DNA of 64,000 nucleotides from Algorimicrobium echini (GCF_900115185.1 NZ_FOVN01000003.1:210511-274510), one strand, 5' to 3'. Counted from the first letter of the stretch, positions 52,816 to 62,781 are shown. A program made the numbers and translations. The notes: generated from the letters alone by a model not told the origin.

Positions 52816-54159
52816 TTATATTCCTGTATAGTTTCTAGGTGTAATAGCTTTTAATTCCTTTTTAATACCATCTGAAACGGTTAACGTATCAATAAAATCT
52901 GAAATAGATTGTTGATTAATTTTTTCATTTGTCCGTGTTAGTCCTTTTAAAGCTTCATACGGATTAGGATAGCCCTCACGACGTAAAATGGTTTGAATGG
53001 CTTCGGCAACCACTGCCCAATTATTTTCTAAATCTTCTTCAAACTTACTTTCGTTTAAAAGTAATTTATTTAAACCTTTCAAGATAGATTTAAAACCAAT
53101 AATGGTATGACTAAAAGGAACACCAACATTTCGTAGAACCGTACTATCTGTTAAATCACGTTGTAATCTAGAAATAGGTAGTTTAGCTGATAAGTGTTCA
53201 AATATAGCATTGGCAAGACCTAAATTTCCTTCACTATTTTCAAAATCAATCGGATTTACTTTATGAGGCATGGCAGAACTTCCTACTTCGCCAGCTTTAA
53301 TACGTTGTTTAAAATAATCCATCGATACATAAGTCCAGATATCACGATCTAAGTCAATCAATATTGTATTAATACGCTTTAGGGTATCAAATAAAGCAGC
53401 CATGTGGTCGTAATGTTCTATTTGAGTGGTAGGAAACGAGTGGTGTAATCCTAATTTTCCTTGAACAAATTGACTACCAAAAGCTTTCCAATCAATTTGT
53501 GGGTAGGCCACATGATGGGCATTAAAGTTTCCAGTTGCACCACCAAATTTGGCTGCACTTGGAATATCGTTTAATAAATCAAATTGAGCTTCTAAACGTG
53601 TAACAAATACCTGAATTTCTTTACCCAAACGGGTAGGTGAAGCGGGCTGACCATGTGTTCTGGCTAGCATAGAAATAGACTTCCAATCTTCCGTTAGATC
53701 TTTTAATTTGTTTAAAACTTCAAAATATTCTGGAATATAAACCTCATTCATTGCTTCCTTAATACTTAATGGAATAGAGGTGTTATTTATGTCTTGAGAG
53801 GTTAATCCGAAGTGAATAAACTCTTTATATTTTGAAATATTTAAAGTGTCAAATTTCTCTTTTATAAAGTATTCAACCGCTTTCACATCATGATTGGTAA
53901 CTTTTTCAATCTCTTTAATTGCCGCGGCATCAATAGCAGAGAAATTTTTATAAACGGCTCGTAAATCATCAAATAGCGCAACATTAAAATCGGCTAACTG
54001 TGGTAACGGGATTTCGCATAATGCAATAAAATATTCAATTTCTACTTGAACGCGGTATTTAATTAACGCTTCTTCAGAAAAATAAGGGGCTAATTTTTCT
54101 ACTTTATTACGGTAACGACCATCAATAGGAGAAATGGCATTTAAGGAAGATATAGACAT
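52816..54159 (-). CDS. purB: Adenylosuccinate lyase
   Basis: 447 residues. Two steps of purine synthesis (SAICAR to AICAR, adenylosuccinate to AMP). Family signature GSSAMPHKVNPIDFENSEGN (fumarase/aspartase superfamily loop with the catalytic Ser), HFGLTSQDINNTS and ARTHGQPASPTRLGKE. Minus-strand -7 box TATCTTTG at 54185-54192. Confidence 0.97.
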   Translation of the reverse strand: MSISSLNAISPIDGRYRNKVEKLAPYFSEEALIKYRVQVEIEYFIALCEIPLPQLADFNVALFDDLRAVYKNFSAIDAAAIKEIEKVTNHDVKAVEYFIKEKFDTLNISKYKEFIHFGLTSQDINNTSIPLSIKEAMNEVYIPEYFEVLNKLKDLTEDWKSISMLARTHGQPASPTRLGKEIQVFVTRLEAQFDLLNDIPSAAKFGGATGNFNAHHVAYPQIDWKAFGSQFVQGKLGLHHSFPTTQIEHYDHMAALFDTLKRINTILIDLDRDIWTYVSMDYFKQRIKAGEVGSSAMPHKVNPIDFENSEGNLGLANAIFEHLSAKLPISRLQRDLTDSTVLRNVGVPFSHTIIGFKSILKGLNKLLLNESKFEEDLENNWAVVAEAIQTILRREGYPNPYEALKGLTRTNEKINQQSISDFIDTLTVSDGIKKELKAITPRNYTGI

Positions 54160-54184
54160 GATTGTAGTTGTGTTTTAAAAGCTG

Positions 54185-54192
54185 CAAAGATA
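54185..54192 (-). promoter_or_regulatory. Probable -7 box of purB
   Basis: Minus-strand TATCTTTG fits TAnnTTTG, 25 bases before the ATG. Confidence 0.5.
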
Positions 54193-54279
54193 CGGAAATC
54201 CAAAAGAATAGTCGGATTATGATATGTATTTTTTAACATGATCTTCTTTTCAAAGCTAATGATTGAATTATAAAACCAG

Positions 54280-54843
54280 CTACTTTTTAAGCTTTCTTAA
54301 AATTTGTTTTGCTCGTGCCTTAAAACCTGAACTTTGCATTTGGAAATCCCGTTCTAAAATCAGAACGAGTTCTGGGTGAATCCAATCATAATCTGCTCCA
54401 AACAGATATAAAGTGTTCATGGAATACGCTTTAGGCGCAATTTTTTCATCACGAATCATATAATCAAAACATACTGAAATAATGCGTTCTTGGTATTCGC
54501 GTTTTAAGGCATTTTTTATGGTATTTGGCTTGGTGTTATAATACGCTTTTGCCATATATTCACAAATTTTTGCAATGGGTCTAACGGCCGAATCTAAATG
54601 TACGTTATGCATGTTTTTAGTAAAGTCGTCCAAATGCGGAATTAGATAGTTTAAATTTTCACTACACATAAACTCCAAAACCCAAGCAGCTCTGCAGGAA
54701 ATTTTATCATCAACCTTAAAAAGTATTTCTAATAATTTTGGAATTAAATCTGGATTGTTAATTACTAAATGCGCATAATACAATCGCTTTTCTCGGGAAT
54801 GGTTTACGTAATTTAATTCCGAGTAGAGTTGGTCTGTAGTCAC
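54280..54843 (-). CDS. HEAT-repeat-like protein of unknown function
   Basis: 187 residues, all helix, no signal peptide. Paired helices such as IPKLLEILFKVDDKISCRAA, WVLEFMCSENLNYLIPHLDD and IKNALKREYQERIISVCFD suggest HEAT-like repeats. GTG start at 54843; no near ATG. Divergent from the haem-binding protein with 37 bases between. Relatives are sometimes called adenylosuccinate lyase because they neighbour purB, which is a naming error. Confidence 0.7.
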   Translation of the reverse strand: MTTDQLYSELNYVNHSREKRLYYAHLVINNPDLIPKLLEILFKVDDKISCRAAWVLEFMCSENLNYLIPHLDDFTKNMHNVHLDSAVRPIAKICEYMAKAYYNTKPNTIKNALKREYQERIISVCFDYMIRDEKIAPKAYSMNTLYLFGADYDWIHPELVLILERDFQMQSSGFKARAKQILRKLKK

Positions 54844-54853
54844 TAGTTTTTCC

Positions 54854-54861
54854 TATTTTTG
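54854..54861 (+). promoter_or_regulatory. Probable -7 box of the haem-binding protein gene
   Basis: TATTTTTG fits TAnnTTTG, in the 37-base divergent gap; TTG lies 22 bases further up, longer than the ideal 19. Confidence 0.4.
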
Positions 54862-54880
54862 ATATATAAAATTACATAAA

Positions 54881-55354
54881 ATGAAAATAGTAAAGAAAAT
54901 TCTGATTGCTTTATTAGTGGTATTTCTAATTGCTCAATTCTTTGGTCCAGAAAAAAACACTGGTGATTTAGCATCTGTTCAACCATTTTTAACGGAAACA
55001 AATCCACCAGATGATGTGGTAGCTATTTTAAAAGAAACTTGTTTTGATTGCCATAGTAACCACACTCGATATCCTTGGTATGATAACATTACGCCTGTAA
55101 ATTACTGGTTGGCGGAACATGTAAACGATGGAAAAAAACACTTTAATGTGTCTGTCTGGAATGATTATTCTATTAAAAAGAAAGATCACAAACTAGAAGA
55201 ATTAATAGAAATGGTAGAAAACAAAGAAATGCCATTAAAATCTTACACATACACACATGGTGACGCTAATTTATCTGACTCACAAATAGAAAGCGTGATT
55301 AATTGGGCTAAAAATAGGCGTGTTATTTACGGTTTGGAACCAAAGCCAGAATAG
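54881..55354 (+). CDS. Haem-binding domain protein (cytochrome c-like)
   Basis: 157 residues. N-terminal membrane anchor or signal (about 5-21), then one c-type haem site CFDCH (Cys54, Cys57, His58) and a likely Met ligand in NKEMPLKSYTYTH. The short fold fits the haem_bd family, periplasmic, probably attached to the inner membrane. Electron-transfer partner not known. The glycosyltransferase gene follows 15 bases after. Confidence 0.88.
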   Translation: MKIVKKILIALLVVFLIAQFFGPEKNTGDLASVQPFLTETNPPDDVVAILKETCFDCHSNHTRYPWYDNITPVNYWLAEHVNDGKKHFNVSVWNDYSIKKKDHKLEELIEMVENKEMPLKSYTYTHGDANLSDSQIESVINWAKNRRVIYGLEPKPE

Positions 55355-55369
55355 ATTTTAAATTGTTAT

Positions 55370-56602
55370 ATGACTAAAAAGGTGGTAATTATTGGTTGCG
55401 TTTGGCCAGAACCTAAAAGTTCGGCAGCTGGTAGTAGAATGCTTCAAATAATAAAGCTTTTCCTATCAGGAAATTATAGCATTACTTTTGCCACAGCCAC
55501 TTCTAAAACAGAAAATGCGTTCGATTTATCCACACTCGGAATTCCCGAAGTCGCAATTCAATTAAACGATTCTAGTTTTGATGATTTTATAAAATCTAAA
55601 AACCCTGACATTGTGTTGTTTGATCGGTTTTTAACCGAAGAGCAATTTGGATGGCGTGTTGCCGAGAATTGTCCAAATGCATTACGATTACTGGACACTG
55701 AAGACTTACACGGCTTGCGAAAAGCACGTGAATTAGCTTTAAAAGCAAATGAAATCAACGCTAAAAAATATTTAGCAAATGACACATCTAAACGTGAAAT
55801 AGCCAGTATTTATAGATGCGATTTAAGCCTGATTATTTCCGAGGCAGAAATGAAATTACTTGAGAATTACTTCAAGGTAAATACAAATTTACTTCATTAT
55901 TTACCGTTCTTATTAGAGCCTATTTCTGAAGAAGCTTTTGAAATCTTACCTGATTTTAATTCAAGAGCAAACTTTATTACCATCGGCAATTTCTTTCACA
56001 AACCGAATTACCAATCGGTTGTATATTTAAAAGAAGTCATTTGGCCAGGTATTCGAAAGCAATTACCAAAAGCCGAACTTCATATATATGGTGCGTATGC
56101 GAGTCAGAAAGTAACACAGCTACATAAGGAGTCTGAAGGTTTTTTGGTTAAAGGATTTGCTGAATCAGTGCATGATGTCATGCAAGAATCACGTGTTTGT
56201 TTGGCACCATTGCAGTTTGGAGCAGGTTTAAAAGGAAAGCTAATTGATGCTATGCAAAACGGAACACCAGCTGTTATGAGTTCTATTGCTGCTGAAGGTA
56301 TGTTTGGAGTATTAGAACCGAATGGAATTATTGCTGATGATCCAGATGAGTTTATCACCAAAGCCGTAGAACTTTATACCAATAAAATGACTTGGAAAGC
56401 CAAACAACAGAACGGGTTTCAAATTATAAATAACCGATTTGATAAAGTGCAATTCGAAACACATTTCATAAACGTTATTAATGACTTGACAGCCAACTTG
56501 CCAAATCACAGAGAACATAATTTTACAGGGCAGATGCTGCAACATCAGTCACTTCAAAGCACTAAATTCATGAGTAAGTGGATTGAATTAAAAAATAAAT
56601 AA
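55370..56602 (+). CDS. Glycosyltransferase, GT-B fold
   Basis: 410 residues. N-terminal half with VVIIGCVWPEPKSSAAGSRM; C-terminal GT4-like domain with ANFITIGNFFHKPNYQSVVY, LHIYGAYASQK, GFAESVHDVMQESRVCLAPL and FGAGLKGKLIDAMQNGTPAV, the nucleotide-sugar binding E/G-x7 region. Function likely in surface polysaccharide or glycoprotein synthesis; acceptor unknown. Near no other sugar genes here. Confidence 0.85.
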   Translation: MTKKVVIIGCVWPEPKSSAAGSRMLQIIKLFLSGNYSITFATATSKTENAFDLSTLGIPEVAIQLNDSSFDDFIKSKNPDIVLFDRFLTEEQFGWRVAENCPNALRLLDTEDLHGLRKARELALKANEINAKKYLANDTSKREIASIYRCDLSLIISEAEMKLLENYFKVNTNLLHYLPFLLEPISEEAFEILPDFNSRANFITIGNFFHKPNYQSVVYLKEVIWPGIRKQLPKAELHIYGAYASQKVTQLHKESEGFLVKGFAESVHDVMQESRVCLAPLQFGAGLKGKLIDAMQNGTPAVMSSIAAEGMFGVLEPNGIIADDPDEFITKAVELYTNKMTWKAKQQNGFQIINNRFDKVQFETHFINVINDLTANLPNHREHNFTGQMLQHQSLQSTKFMSKWIELKNK

Positions 56603-56641
56603 GCACTTCAGAATATTCACTAATATTGATGCGCTTTTTCA

Positions 56642-56649
56642 TAGCTTTG
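56642..56649 (+). promoter_or_regulatory. Probable -7 box of the ABC-F gene
   Basis: TAGCTTTG fits TAnnTTTG, 19 bases before the ATG. Confidence 0.45.
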
Positions 56650-56668
56650 CGCCTTTAAATTTAAAGCC

Positions 56669-58306
56669 ATGATTTCAGTAGATAATTTAGCAGTAGAGTT
56701 TAGCGGTCACACTTTATTTAGCGATGTGTCCTTTACCATAAATGAAAATGATAAAATAGCCCTTATGGGTAAAAATGGTGCTGGAAAATCGACCATGATG
56801 AAAATCATTGCAGGCGAACAAAAGGGAACACGTGGTACTGTGCGTTTCCCAAAAGATGCCGTAATTGCTTATTTACCACAACATTTATTAACAGAAGATA
56901 ATTGTACTGTTTTTGACGAAGCCTCTAAAGCTTTCGCACATATTTTCGAGATGCGCGATGAAATGGAAGCTTTAAACAAAGCCTTGGAAACACGAACGGA
57001 TTATGAATCGGATGATTATATGAACATCATTACCAAGGTGTCCGATTTAGGCGAAAAATACTATGCTTTAGAAGATATTAATTATGATGCGGAAGTTGAA
57101 AAAGCGTTGACAGGTTTAGGTTTTAAGCGTTCTGATTTTACTAGACAAACTAGTGAATTTAGTGGTGGTTACAGAATGCGAATAGAATTAGCCAAAATGC
57201 TACTTCAAAAACCAGACTTAATTCTATTAGATGAACCTACCAACCATATTGATATTGAATCCGTTATTTGGCTCGAAGATTTCTTGCTGAATAAAGCCAA
57301 TGCGGTCATGGTTATTTCTCATGATAAAGCATTTATTGATAATATTACCAATCGTACGATTGAGGTAACTATGGGTCGTATTTATGATTATAAAGCCAAT
57401 TACTCGCATTATTTACAACTGCGTGAAGATCGACGTGCACACCAAATTAAAGCTTATAAAGAACAACAGCGATTTATTGCCGATAACATGGCGTTTATTG
57501 AACGATTTAAAGGCACGTTCTCTAAAACAAATCAGGTAAATTCTCGTGAGCGTATGTTAGAAAAGTTGGAAATTATTGAAGTTGATGATATTGATACATC
57601 GGCTTTAAAATTACGTTTTCCGCCAGCGCCACGTTCAGGTGATTATCCTTTAACAGTCAAGGATTTATCTAAATCTTATGGAAATCATGTGGTATTTAAA
57701 AATGCCAATATGTCTATTTCTAGGGGCGAAAAAGTGTCATTTGTTGGAAGGAATGGTGAAGGAAAATCAACCATGATAAAAGCCATTATGGGTGAAATTC
57801 CAGTAGATGGTACTTGCCAATTAGGACATAATGTAAAAGTGGGATATTTTGCTCAAAACCAAGCATCCCTGTTAGATGAGAATTTAACTATTTTTCAAAC
57901 CGTTGATGAAGTGGCTCAAGGGGATATACGTACCCAAATAAAAAACATTTTGGGTGGTTTTATGTTTAAAGGAGATGACATTGACAAAAAAGTAAGTGTG
58001 TTATCTGGAGGTGAAAAAACACGTTTGGCTATGGTGAAATTACTATTGGAACCTGTTAACTTACTCATTTTGGATGAGCCAACCAATCACTTGGATTTAA
58101 AAAGTAAAGACGTTTTAAAAGAAGCACTTCTAGATTTTGATGGTACGCTTATTTTGGTGTCGCATGACCGTGATTTTCTTCAAGGTTTATCGCAAAAAGT
58201 TTTCGAGTTTAAAAACCAACGCGTTATTGAGCATTTTGAAACCATAGATGACTTCTTAATCCGTAATCGTATAGAAAGCTTAAAGCAAATAGACTTAAAG
58301 AATTAA
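56669..58306 (+). CDS. ABC-F family ATPase (translation factor type)
   Basis: 545 residues with two ABC domains and no membrane part. Domain 1: Walker A GKNGAGKSTM (34-43), signature FSGGYRMRIELAKM, Walker B LILLDEPTNHID. Linker with ARM-like RLMs around EQQRFIADNMAFIERFKGTF. Domain 2: Walker A GRNGEGKSTM (360-369), signature LSGGEKTRLAMVKL, Walker B LLILDEPTNHLD. Such proteins act on the ribosome (EttA/YbiT class) or in antibiotic protection; YbiT-like by length. Single-gene unit. Confidence 0.93.
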   Translation: MISVDNLAVEFSGHTLFSDVSFTINENDKIALMGKNGAGKSTMMKIIAGEQKGTRGTVRFPKDAVIAYLPQHLLTEDNCTVFDEASKAFAHIFEMRDEMEALNKALETRTDYESDDYMNIITKVSDLGEKYYALEDINYDAEVEKALTGLGFKRSDFTRQTSEFSGGYRMRIELAKMLLQKPDLILLDEPTNHIDIESVIWLEDFLLNKANAVMVISHDKAFIDNITNRTIEVTMGRIYDYKANYSHYLQLREDRRAHQIKAYKEQQRFIADNMAFIERFKGTFSKTNQVNSRERMLEKLEIIEVDDIDTSALKLRFPPAPRSGDYPLTVKDLSKSYGNHVVFKNANMSISRGEKVSFVGRNGEGKSTMIKAIMGEIPVDGTCQLGHNVKVGYFAQNQASLLDENLTIFQTVDEVAQGDIRTQIKNILGGFMFKGDDIDKKVSVLSGGEKTRLAMVKLLLEPVNLLILDEPTNHLDLKSKDVLKEALLDFDGTLILVSHDRDFLQGLSQKVFEFKNQRVIEHFETIDDFLIRNRIESLKQIDLKN

Positions 58307-58430
58307 TTGGGTTTGTTTTCATATAGGATAAAGTTTGGAGAGATAATTCGTTTATCATCACTTCTAAATAGGATTTTGAAAGCTAATTAACTATCTTTCA
58401 GTCAGTCATTAATCCTTCTTAATCCAATTC

Positions 58431-59996
58431 ATGAAAACTACTTCCCTTAAAAAAATGGCTTTATTGCTTATTCTAGCAGTATATGCTATTCCAGTTCAAT
58501 CCCAAGTATCCACTAAACAAATAGACTCTGTTGTTAATTATGCCATGTCTAAATTCAACGTTGCTGGTTGTGCAGTGGCTGTAGTAAAAGATGGAAAAAT
58601 CATTCATGAAAGTGGTTATGGTGTCAAATCTGTTGCTACCAAACAACCAGTTAATCCTAGTACTAATTTTGCCATTGCTTCCAATAGTAAAGCGTTTACA
58701 ACAGTAGCTTTAGCTATGTTGGTAGAGGAGGGGAAACTGAATTGGGACGATAAAGTAAAAACTCATATTCCAGAATTCACCATGTATAATGAATATGTGG
58801 AAGCCAATTTCAATATCATTGATCTAGTAACCCATAGAAGTGGGTTGGGTTTAGGAGCTGGCGATTTAATGTTTTTTCCAAAAGGATCCAACTTCACTAT
58901 GGATGATATATTAGCCAGTTTTCAGCATTTTAAACCAGAATCGGCATTCCGCACCAAATGGGATTATGATAATTTATTGTATGTCGTTGCAGGTGAGTTA
59001 ATAGCTAGAAAAAGTGGTATGACCTGGGAAGCCTTTATAAATTCGCGAATTTTTGATCCTTTAGGTATGGATAATTCCTATGCATCTGTAACCGAAATTA
59101 CCGATACAAGTAATTTGTCTGCTTCACATTCTACAGAAACCGGAACCATGCGTATTATTCCAACGTTTGAAGGAATGATTAATGGAGCAGCAGGCGGCAT
59201 TTTTTCAAATGTTCATGATATGTCAGCCTGGATGCTGTTACAATTACATGCAGGAAAATATGGCGAAGGATTGAAAAAGCAATTGTTTACCAAAGACAAT
59301 CATAATGAAATGTGGAAAATTCATACCGTAATGGATGCGAATACCAACCCACGATACAATAGTCATTTTGCAGGTTATGGTTTAGGGTGGTTTCTAACAG
59401 ACATAAAAGGCAATATGCAAGTAAGTCATACAGGTGGTTTACCTGGTATGTTATCAAAAGTGGTTATGATTCCAGATATGGATTTAGGAGTTGTTGTGCT
59501 GACTAATACGAGTAATGACGGAGCAGGTTTATTTTCGGCTATTACCCAGACCATTATAGATATGTACTTGGAAATGGACGATTTTCAGTGGGTAGATAAA
59601 TATGTAGCTTATATGAAATCCGATCAAAGTGGCGCTGATGCGGTTGTTAAAAAGGTTTGGGACTCTGTGGCTAAAAACGACCAATCTAAAATAAATACGA
59701 GTAAATACGTTGGGATGTATGAAGATGTTTGGTTCGGAAAAATGGAAGTATTTATGAAGGATAAGCAGTTATGGATTAAAAGCTACCGTTCGCCTTTATT
59801 AAGTGGTCCGTTACAGTTTTATAAAGATGAAACCTTCGCTATTAAATGGGAATACCAAGAAATGGATGCCGATGCCTTTGCTATGTTCACGTTAGACGAA
59901 AACGGAATAGTAAATGGATTTACTATGAAAGGGATATCGCCTAATATCGATTTTAGTTTCGATTTTCAAGATTTGGATTTAAAACGGCTTGATTAA
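58431..59996 (+). CDS. Serine hydrolase, class C beta-lactamase type
   Basis: 521 residues. Signal peptide to about residue 25 (PVQSQ). Motif SxxK: IASNSKAFT with Ser84 and Lys87. Second motif YDN in KWDYDNLLYVVAGELIAR. Third motif SHTGGLPGM. C-terminal DUF3471 domain (about 410-521). These enzymes hydrolyse peptides or esters, not necessarily beta-lactams. The stop overlaps the DUF6090 ATG (TAATG), so both are made together. Confidence 0.92.
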   Translation: MKTTSLKKMALLLILAVYAIPVQSQVSTKQIDSVVNYAMSKFNVAGCAVAVVKDGKIIHESGYGVKSVATKQPVNPSTNFAIASNSKAFTTVALAMLVEEGKLNWDDKVKTHIPEFTMYNEYVEANFNIIDLVTHRSGLGLGAGDLMFFPKGSNFTMDDILASFQHFKPESAFRTKWDYDNLLYVVAGELIARKSGMTWEAFINSRIFDPLGMDNSYASVTEITDTSNLSASHSTETGTMRIIPTFEGMINGAAGGIFSNVHDMSAWMLLQLHAGKYGEGLKKQLFTKDNHNEMWKIHTVMDANTNPRYNSHFAGYGLGWFLTDIKGNMQVSHTGGLPGMLSKVVMIPDMDLGVVVLTNTSNDGAGLFSAITQTIIDMYLEMDDFQWVDKYVAYMKSDQSGADAVVKKVWDSVAKNDQSKINTSKYVGMYEDVWFGKMEVFMKDKQLWIKSYRSPLLSGPLQFYKDETFAIKWEYQEMDADAFAMFTLDENGIVNGFTMKGISPNIDFSFDFQDLDLKRLD

Positions 59997-60721
59997 TGGT
60001 ATCAGCTATACGAAAAATAAGAAAACGATTGCTTGAACAAAATCGCTTTAAACGCTATATTTTTTATGCCATAGGCGAAATATTTCTGGTGGTTATTGGA
60101 ATTTTAATAGCATTACAAATTAACACTTGGAGTAAAGAAAATCAAAATCTAAAATTAGAAAAGGCGCTTTTAGAAGATTTTAAATCAGATTTAATCATTC
60201 AAAAAGAATTGATTAACGAGCAAATTGATTATGAAATAGGTATGATGGCTCAAATAGATTCGGTACGTCAATTTATGAGACCGAATTTCAAGAAAGCAAC
60301 CTTGCCACAGAAACTTCATGAATTAACGGCACGACGTACCTTTAAAGCCAATCGAGCCACATTTAATAACATGATAGCCAGTGGCAGTGTTAATTTAATT
60401 TCCAACGCGAGTTTACAAAATACGATAATCCGTTATTTCCAACGATTAGATTATGTGGAATCTGTTGTAAACAATAATAATTTGTTCATGGTGGACTCTA
60501 ATTTTGGTGAGTTTGCATCAAATAATGCTATGGGTTTTCAAATAGATAAAACCGGTAAATTTGTTGATTCTATTGAATTCACCAACGAACAACGGTATTT
60601 ATTAGACATGCAATTACGGTACAGAAATGGGGCTTCAAAAAGTATTACAGCTATTAGTGAGGTACTTTTAGGCTTAACTGACGAACTTATAAATACTATT
60701 GATGTTGAATTAAAGCAGTAA
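59996..60721 (+). CDS. DUF6090-family membrane protein
   Basis: 241 residues. A basic N-terminal stretch (IRKIRKRLLEQNRFKRYIFY) then AIGEIFLVVIGILIALQINT, the signature of DUF6090 with one membrane helix (about 24-44), then a helical periplasmic domain. Function unknown. One-base stop/start overlap with the serine hydrolase. It converges with the sirtuin gene: only one base separates the two stops. Confidence 0.88.
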   Translation: MVSAIRKIRKRLLEQNRFKRYIFYAIGEIFLVVIGILIALQINTWSKENQNLKLEKALLEDFKSDLIIQKELINEQIDYEIGMMAQIDSVRQFMRPNFKKATLPQKLHELTARRTFKANRATFNNMIASGSVNLISNASLQNTIIRYFQRLDYVESVVNNNNLFMVDSNFGEFASNNAMGFQIDKTGKFVDSIEFTNEQRYLLDMQLRYRNGASKSITAISEVLLGLTDELINTIDVELKQ

Positions 60722-60722
60722 T

Positions 60723-61418
60723 TTATAGGTTTTCTATGATTTTAATAGCCTCTCGAACACCTGCTGTTGCTGGTTTTGAAATAACTGTTAGTTTATTTTT
60801 TCCTTCTATAGCAGGCTTCGGATCGATAAAATAAGTGGGTATATTTTCTGGAACATAATGCATTAAACTAGCAGCAGGATATACTTGCATACTGGTTCCA
60901 ATAATCATTAAAATATCAGCTGTTTCACAAACGTCCATAGCTTTTTCAATCATAGGAACAGCTTCTCCAAACCAAACAATATGTGGTCGCATTTGGTAGC
61001 CGTTTTGGCACATATCACCAAAGTGGATATCCGTTTTCCAATCTACTATGGTGTTTTCATCAAAGGTGCTTCTAGCTTTTAGTAATTCGCCATGCAAGTG
61101 AATGACATTGGAACTCCCTGCACGTTCGTGTAAATCATCTACATTTTGAGTAATAATAGTAACTTTAAAATTGGTTTCAAGCCTTGCTAAATCTATATGT
61201 GCTTGGTTGGGTTTTACGCTTAAAAGTTGTTTTCGTCGCTGGTTATAAAAATCTAAAACCAATTCTGGATTTACTCGAAAACCTTGTGGTGAAGCCACTT
61301 CCATAACATCATGGCCTTCCCATAAACCGTCAGCATCACGAAATGTTTTAATGCCACTTTCAGCACTTATACCGGCTCCTGTAAGCACAACAATATGCTT
61401 CGTTTTTTTAGATAGCAT
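60723..61418 (-). CDS. NAD-dependent protein deacylase (sirtuin), zinc-less
   Basis: 231 residues from ATG at 61418 (MLSKKTKHIVVLTGAGISAE). NAD site GAGISAESGIKTFRD, TQNVDDLHERAG, catalytic His in VIHLHGEL, and WFGEAVP. The YNQRR (Tyr-x-x-Arg) motif after VLDFY marks class III sirtuins, which remove succinyl as well as acetyl groups. Between HGEL and RPHIVWFGE, where CobB carries zinc cysteines, only one Cys remains (GDMCQNG). Zinc is probably not bound. Confidence 0.92.
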   Translation of the reverse strand: MLSKKTKHIVVLTGAGISAESGIKTFRDADGLWEGHDVMEVASPQGFRVNPELVLDFYNQRRKQLLSVKPNQAHIDLARLETNFKVTIITQNVDDLHERAGSSNVIHLHGELLKARSTFDENTIVDWKTDIHFGDMCQNGYQMRPHIVWFGEAVPMIEKAMDVCETADILMIIGTSMQVYPAASLMHYVPENIPTYFIDPKPAIEGKNKLTVISKPATAGVREAIKIIENL

Positions 61419-61505
61419 CAAGATTTGAATGGATTGAGCAAACTTGTGTAAGCCTACTGTTGTTAATTTGGTTAAAACAATTATAAATATAAAATAAAAA
61501 ATATT

Positions 61506-62729
61506 ATGAAAAAATTATTTATGTCAATGGTATTAGTATTACCAATGTTAATGATGACTAATTGTAGTAGTGATGATGATGCTGGTATATTCATTCCACC
61601 AGCTGAAACGTCAACTACATACCAATTAGGTTCTGTAGCTGACCCTTCCATATCTGGAACAGCAAAATTTATTAAAAATGCTGACAACTCAACTACTGTA
61701 GAGTTACAACTTACAGGAACACCTGCAGGAGGCATGCACCCTGCACACATTCATTTTAATACAGCTGCTGAAGGTGGCGATATAGCCATTAATCTAGGAA
61801 CAGTTGATGGTGATACTGGGTTTAGTTCTGTTACATTTTCTGCTTTAGAAAACGGAACAGCTATTACTTATAACGAGTTACTTGATTTTGATGGGTATAT
61901 TAATGTGCATCTAAGTGCGACCGAATTAGGAACTTTAGTAGCTCAAGGTGATATTGGTCAAAATGAATTAACTGGAGAAACAAAATCATACCTTTTAGGA
62001 GATTTTGAAGGAACAGGAATTAGTGGGTCAGCAACTTTTTCTGAACGTGAAAACGGTGAGGCGCTTGCTGTTATTGATTTAGACGGCACGCCTGCTGGTG
62101 GCATGCACCCAGCACATATACATATGAACACAGCTTTAGAGTCCGGTGCTATTGCCTATACATTTAAACCTATTGATGGTGATACTGGAATGAGTGTTGG
62201 TAATTTAGCTGTACTAGACTTTGGTGATGACGATGAAAGTAACGATGAGCCTATTACTTACGAAATGCTTTTAGAATATGATGGTTATATTAACGTGCAT
62301 TTAAGTGAAGCTGATTTAACTATCGTTTCTCAAGGCGATATTGGTCAAAATGAATTAACAGGTAACACGATGTCATACGACTTAAACGAATTAGATGTTC
62401 CAGGAATAAGTGGAACAATTATGTTTTCTGAACGTGCCGACGGAAGTGCTCTATCGGTTATTTCAATAATGAATACACCTGCCGATGGCATGCATCCAGC
62501 CCACATACATATGGGTAGTGTAGCAAATGCTCCAGGCGACATTCTATATACATTTCCTGTTGTTGATGGAAATACAGGCATGAGTAAGACCAATATATCA
62601 GAATTAGAAGATGGTACTGTATTTGGTTATGAAGAAATCATTAATGTTGATGGTTATGTTAATGTGCATTTAAGCGCGGCACAACTTGATGTGTTAGTTG
62701 CTCAAGGAAATATTGGAAGTAACAATTAA
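61506..62729 (+). CDS. CHRD-repeat lipoprotein 1
   Basis: 407 residues. Lipobox MTNC (Cys20), then SSDDDAG, the surface lipoprotein export signal. Three CHRD-like repeats of about 120 residues, each with HPAHIH (78-83, 201-206, 330-335) and YINVHLS or YVNVHLS (131, 261, 384), each closing with QGDIGQNELTG or its variant. The His-x-x-His-x-His clusters could bind metal. Likely on the cell surface; function unknown. A close paralogue follows. Confidence 0.88.
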   Translation: MKKLFMSMVLVLPMLMMTNCSSDDDAGIFIPPAETSTTYQLGSVADPSISGTAKFIKNADNSTTVELQLTGTPAGGMHPAHIHFNTAAEGGDIAINLGTVDGDTGFSSVTFSALENGTAITYNELLDFDGYINVHLSATELGTLVAQGDIGQNELTGETKSYLLGDFEGTGISGSATFSERENGEALAVIDLDGTPAGGMHPAHIHMNTALESGAIAYTFKPIDGDTGMSVGNLAVLDFGDDDESNDEPITYEMLLEYDGYINVHLSEADLTIVSQGDIGQNELTGNTMSYDLNELDVPGISGTIMFSERADGSALSVISIMNTPADGMHPAHIHMGSVANAPGDILYTFPVVDGNTGMSKTNISELEDGTVFGYEEIINVDGYVNVHLSAAQLDVLVAQGNIGSNN

Positions 62730-62755
62730 TATAATAGTATTATAAATTTTTTGAA

Positions 62756-62781
62756 AGCCTAGCGGAAACGCTAGGTTTTTT
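62756..62781 (+). terminator. Terminator of CHRD gene 1
   Basis: CCTAGCG / CGCTAGG with a GAAA tetraloop (62758-62775), then T6. It separates the two CHRD genes into different transcripts. Confidence 0.9.

Noticed and set aside
54280-54843. Second adenylosuccinate lyase
   Set aside because: All-helical HEAT-like sequence without the lyase signature; only the neighbour is purB.
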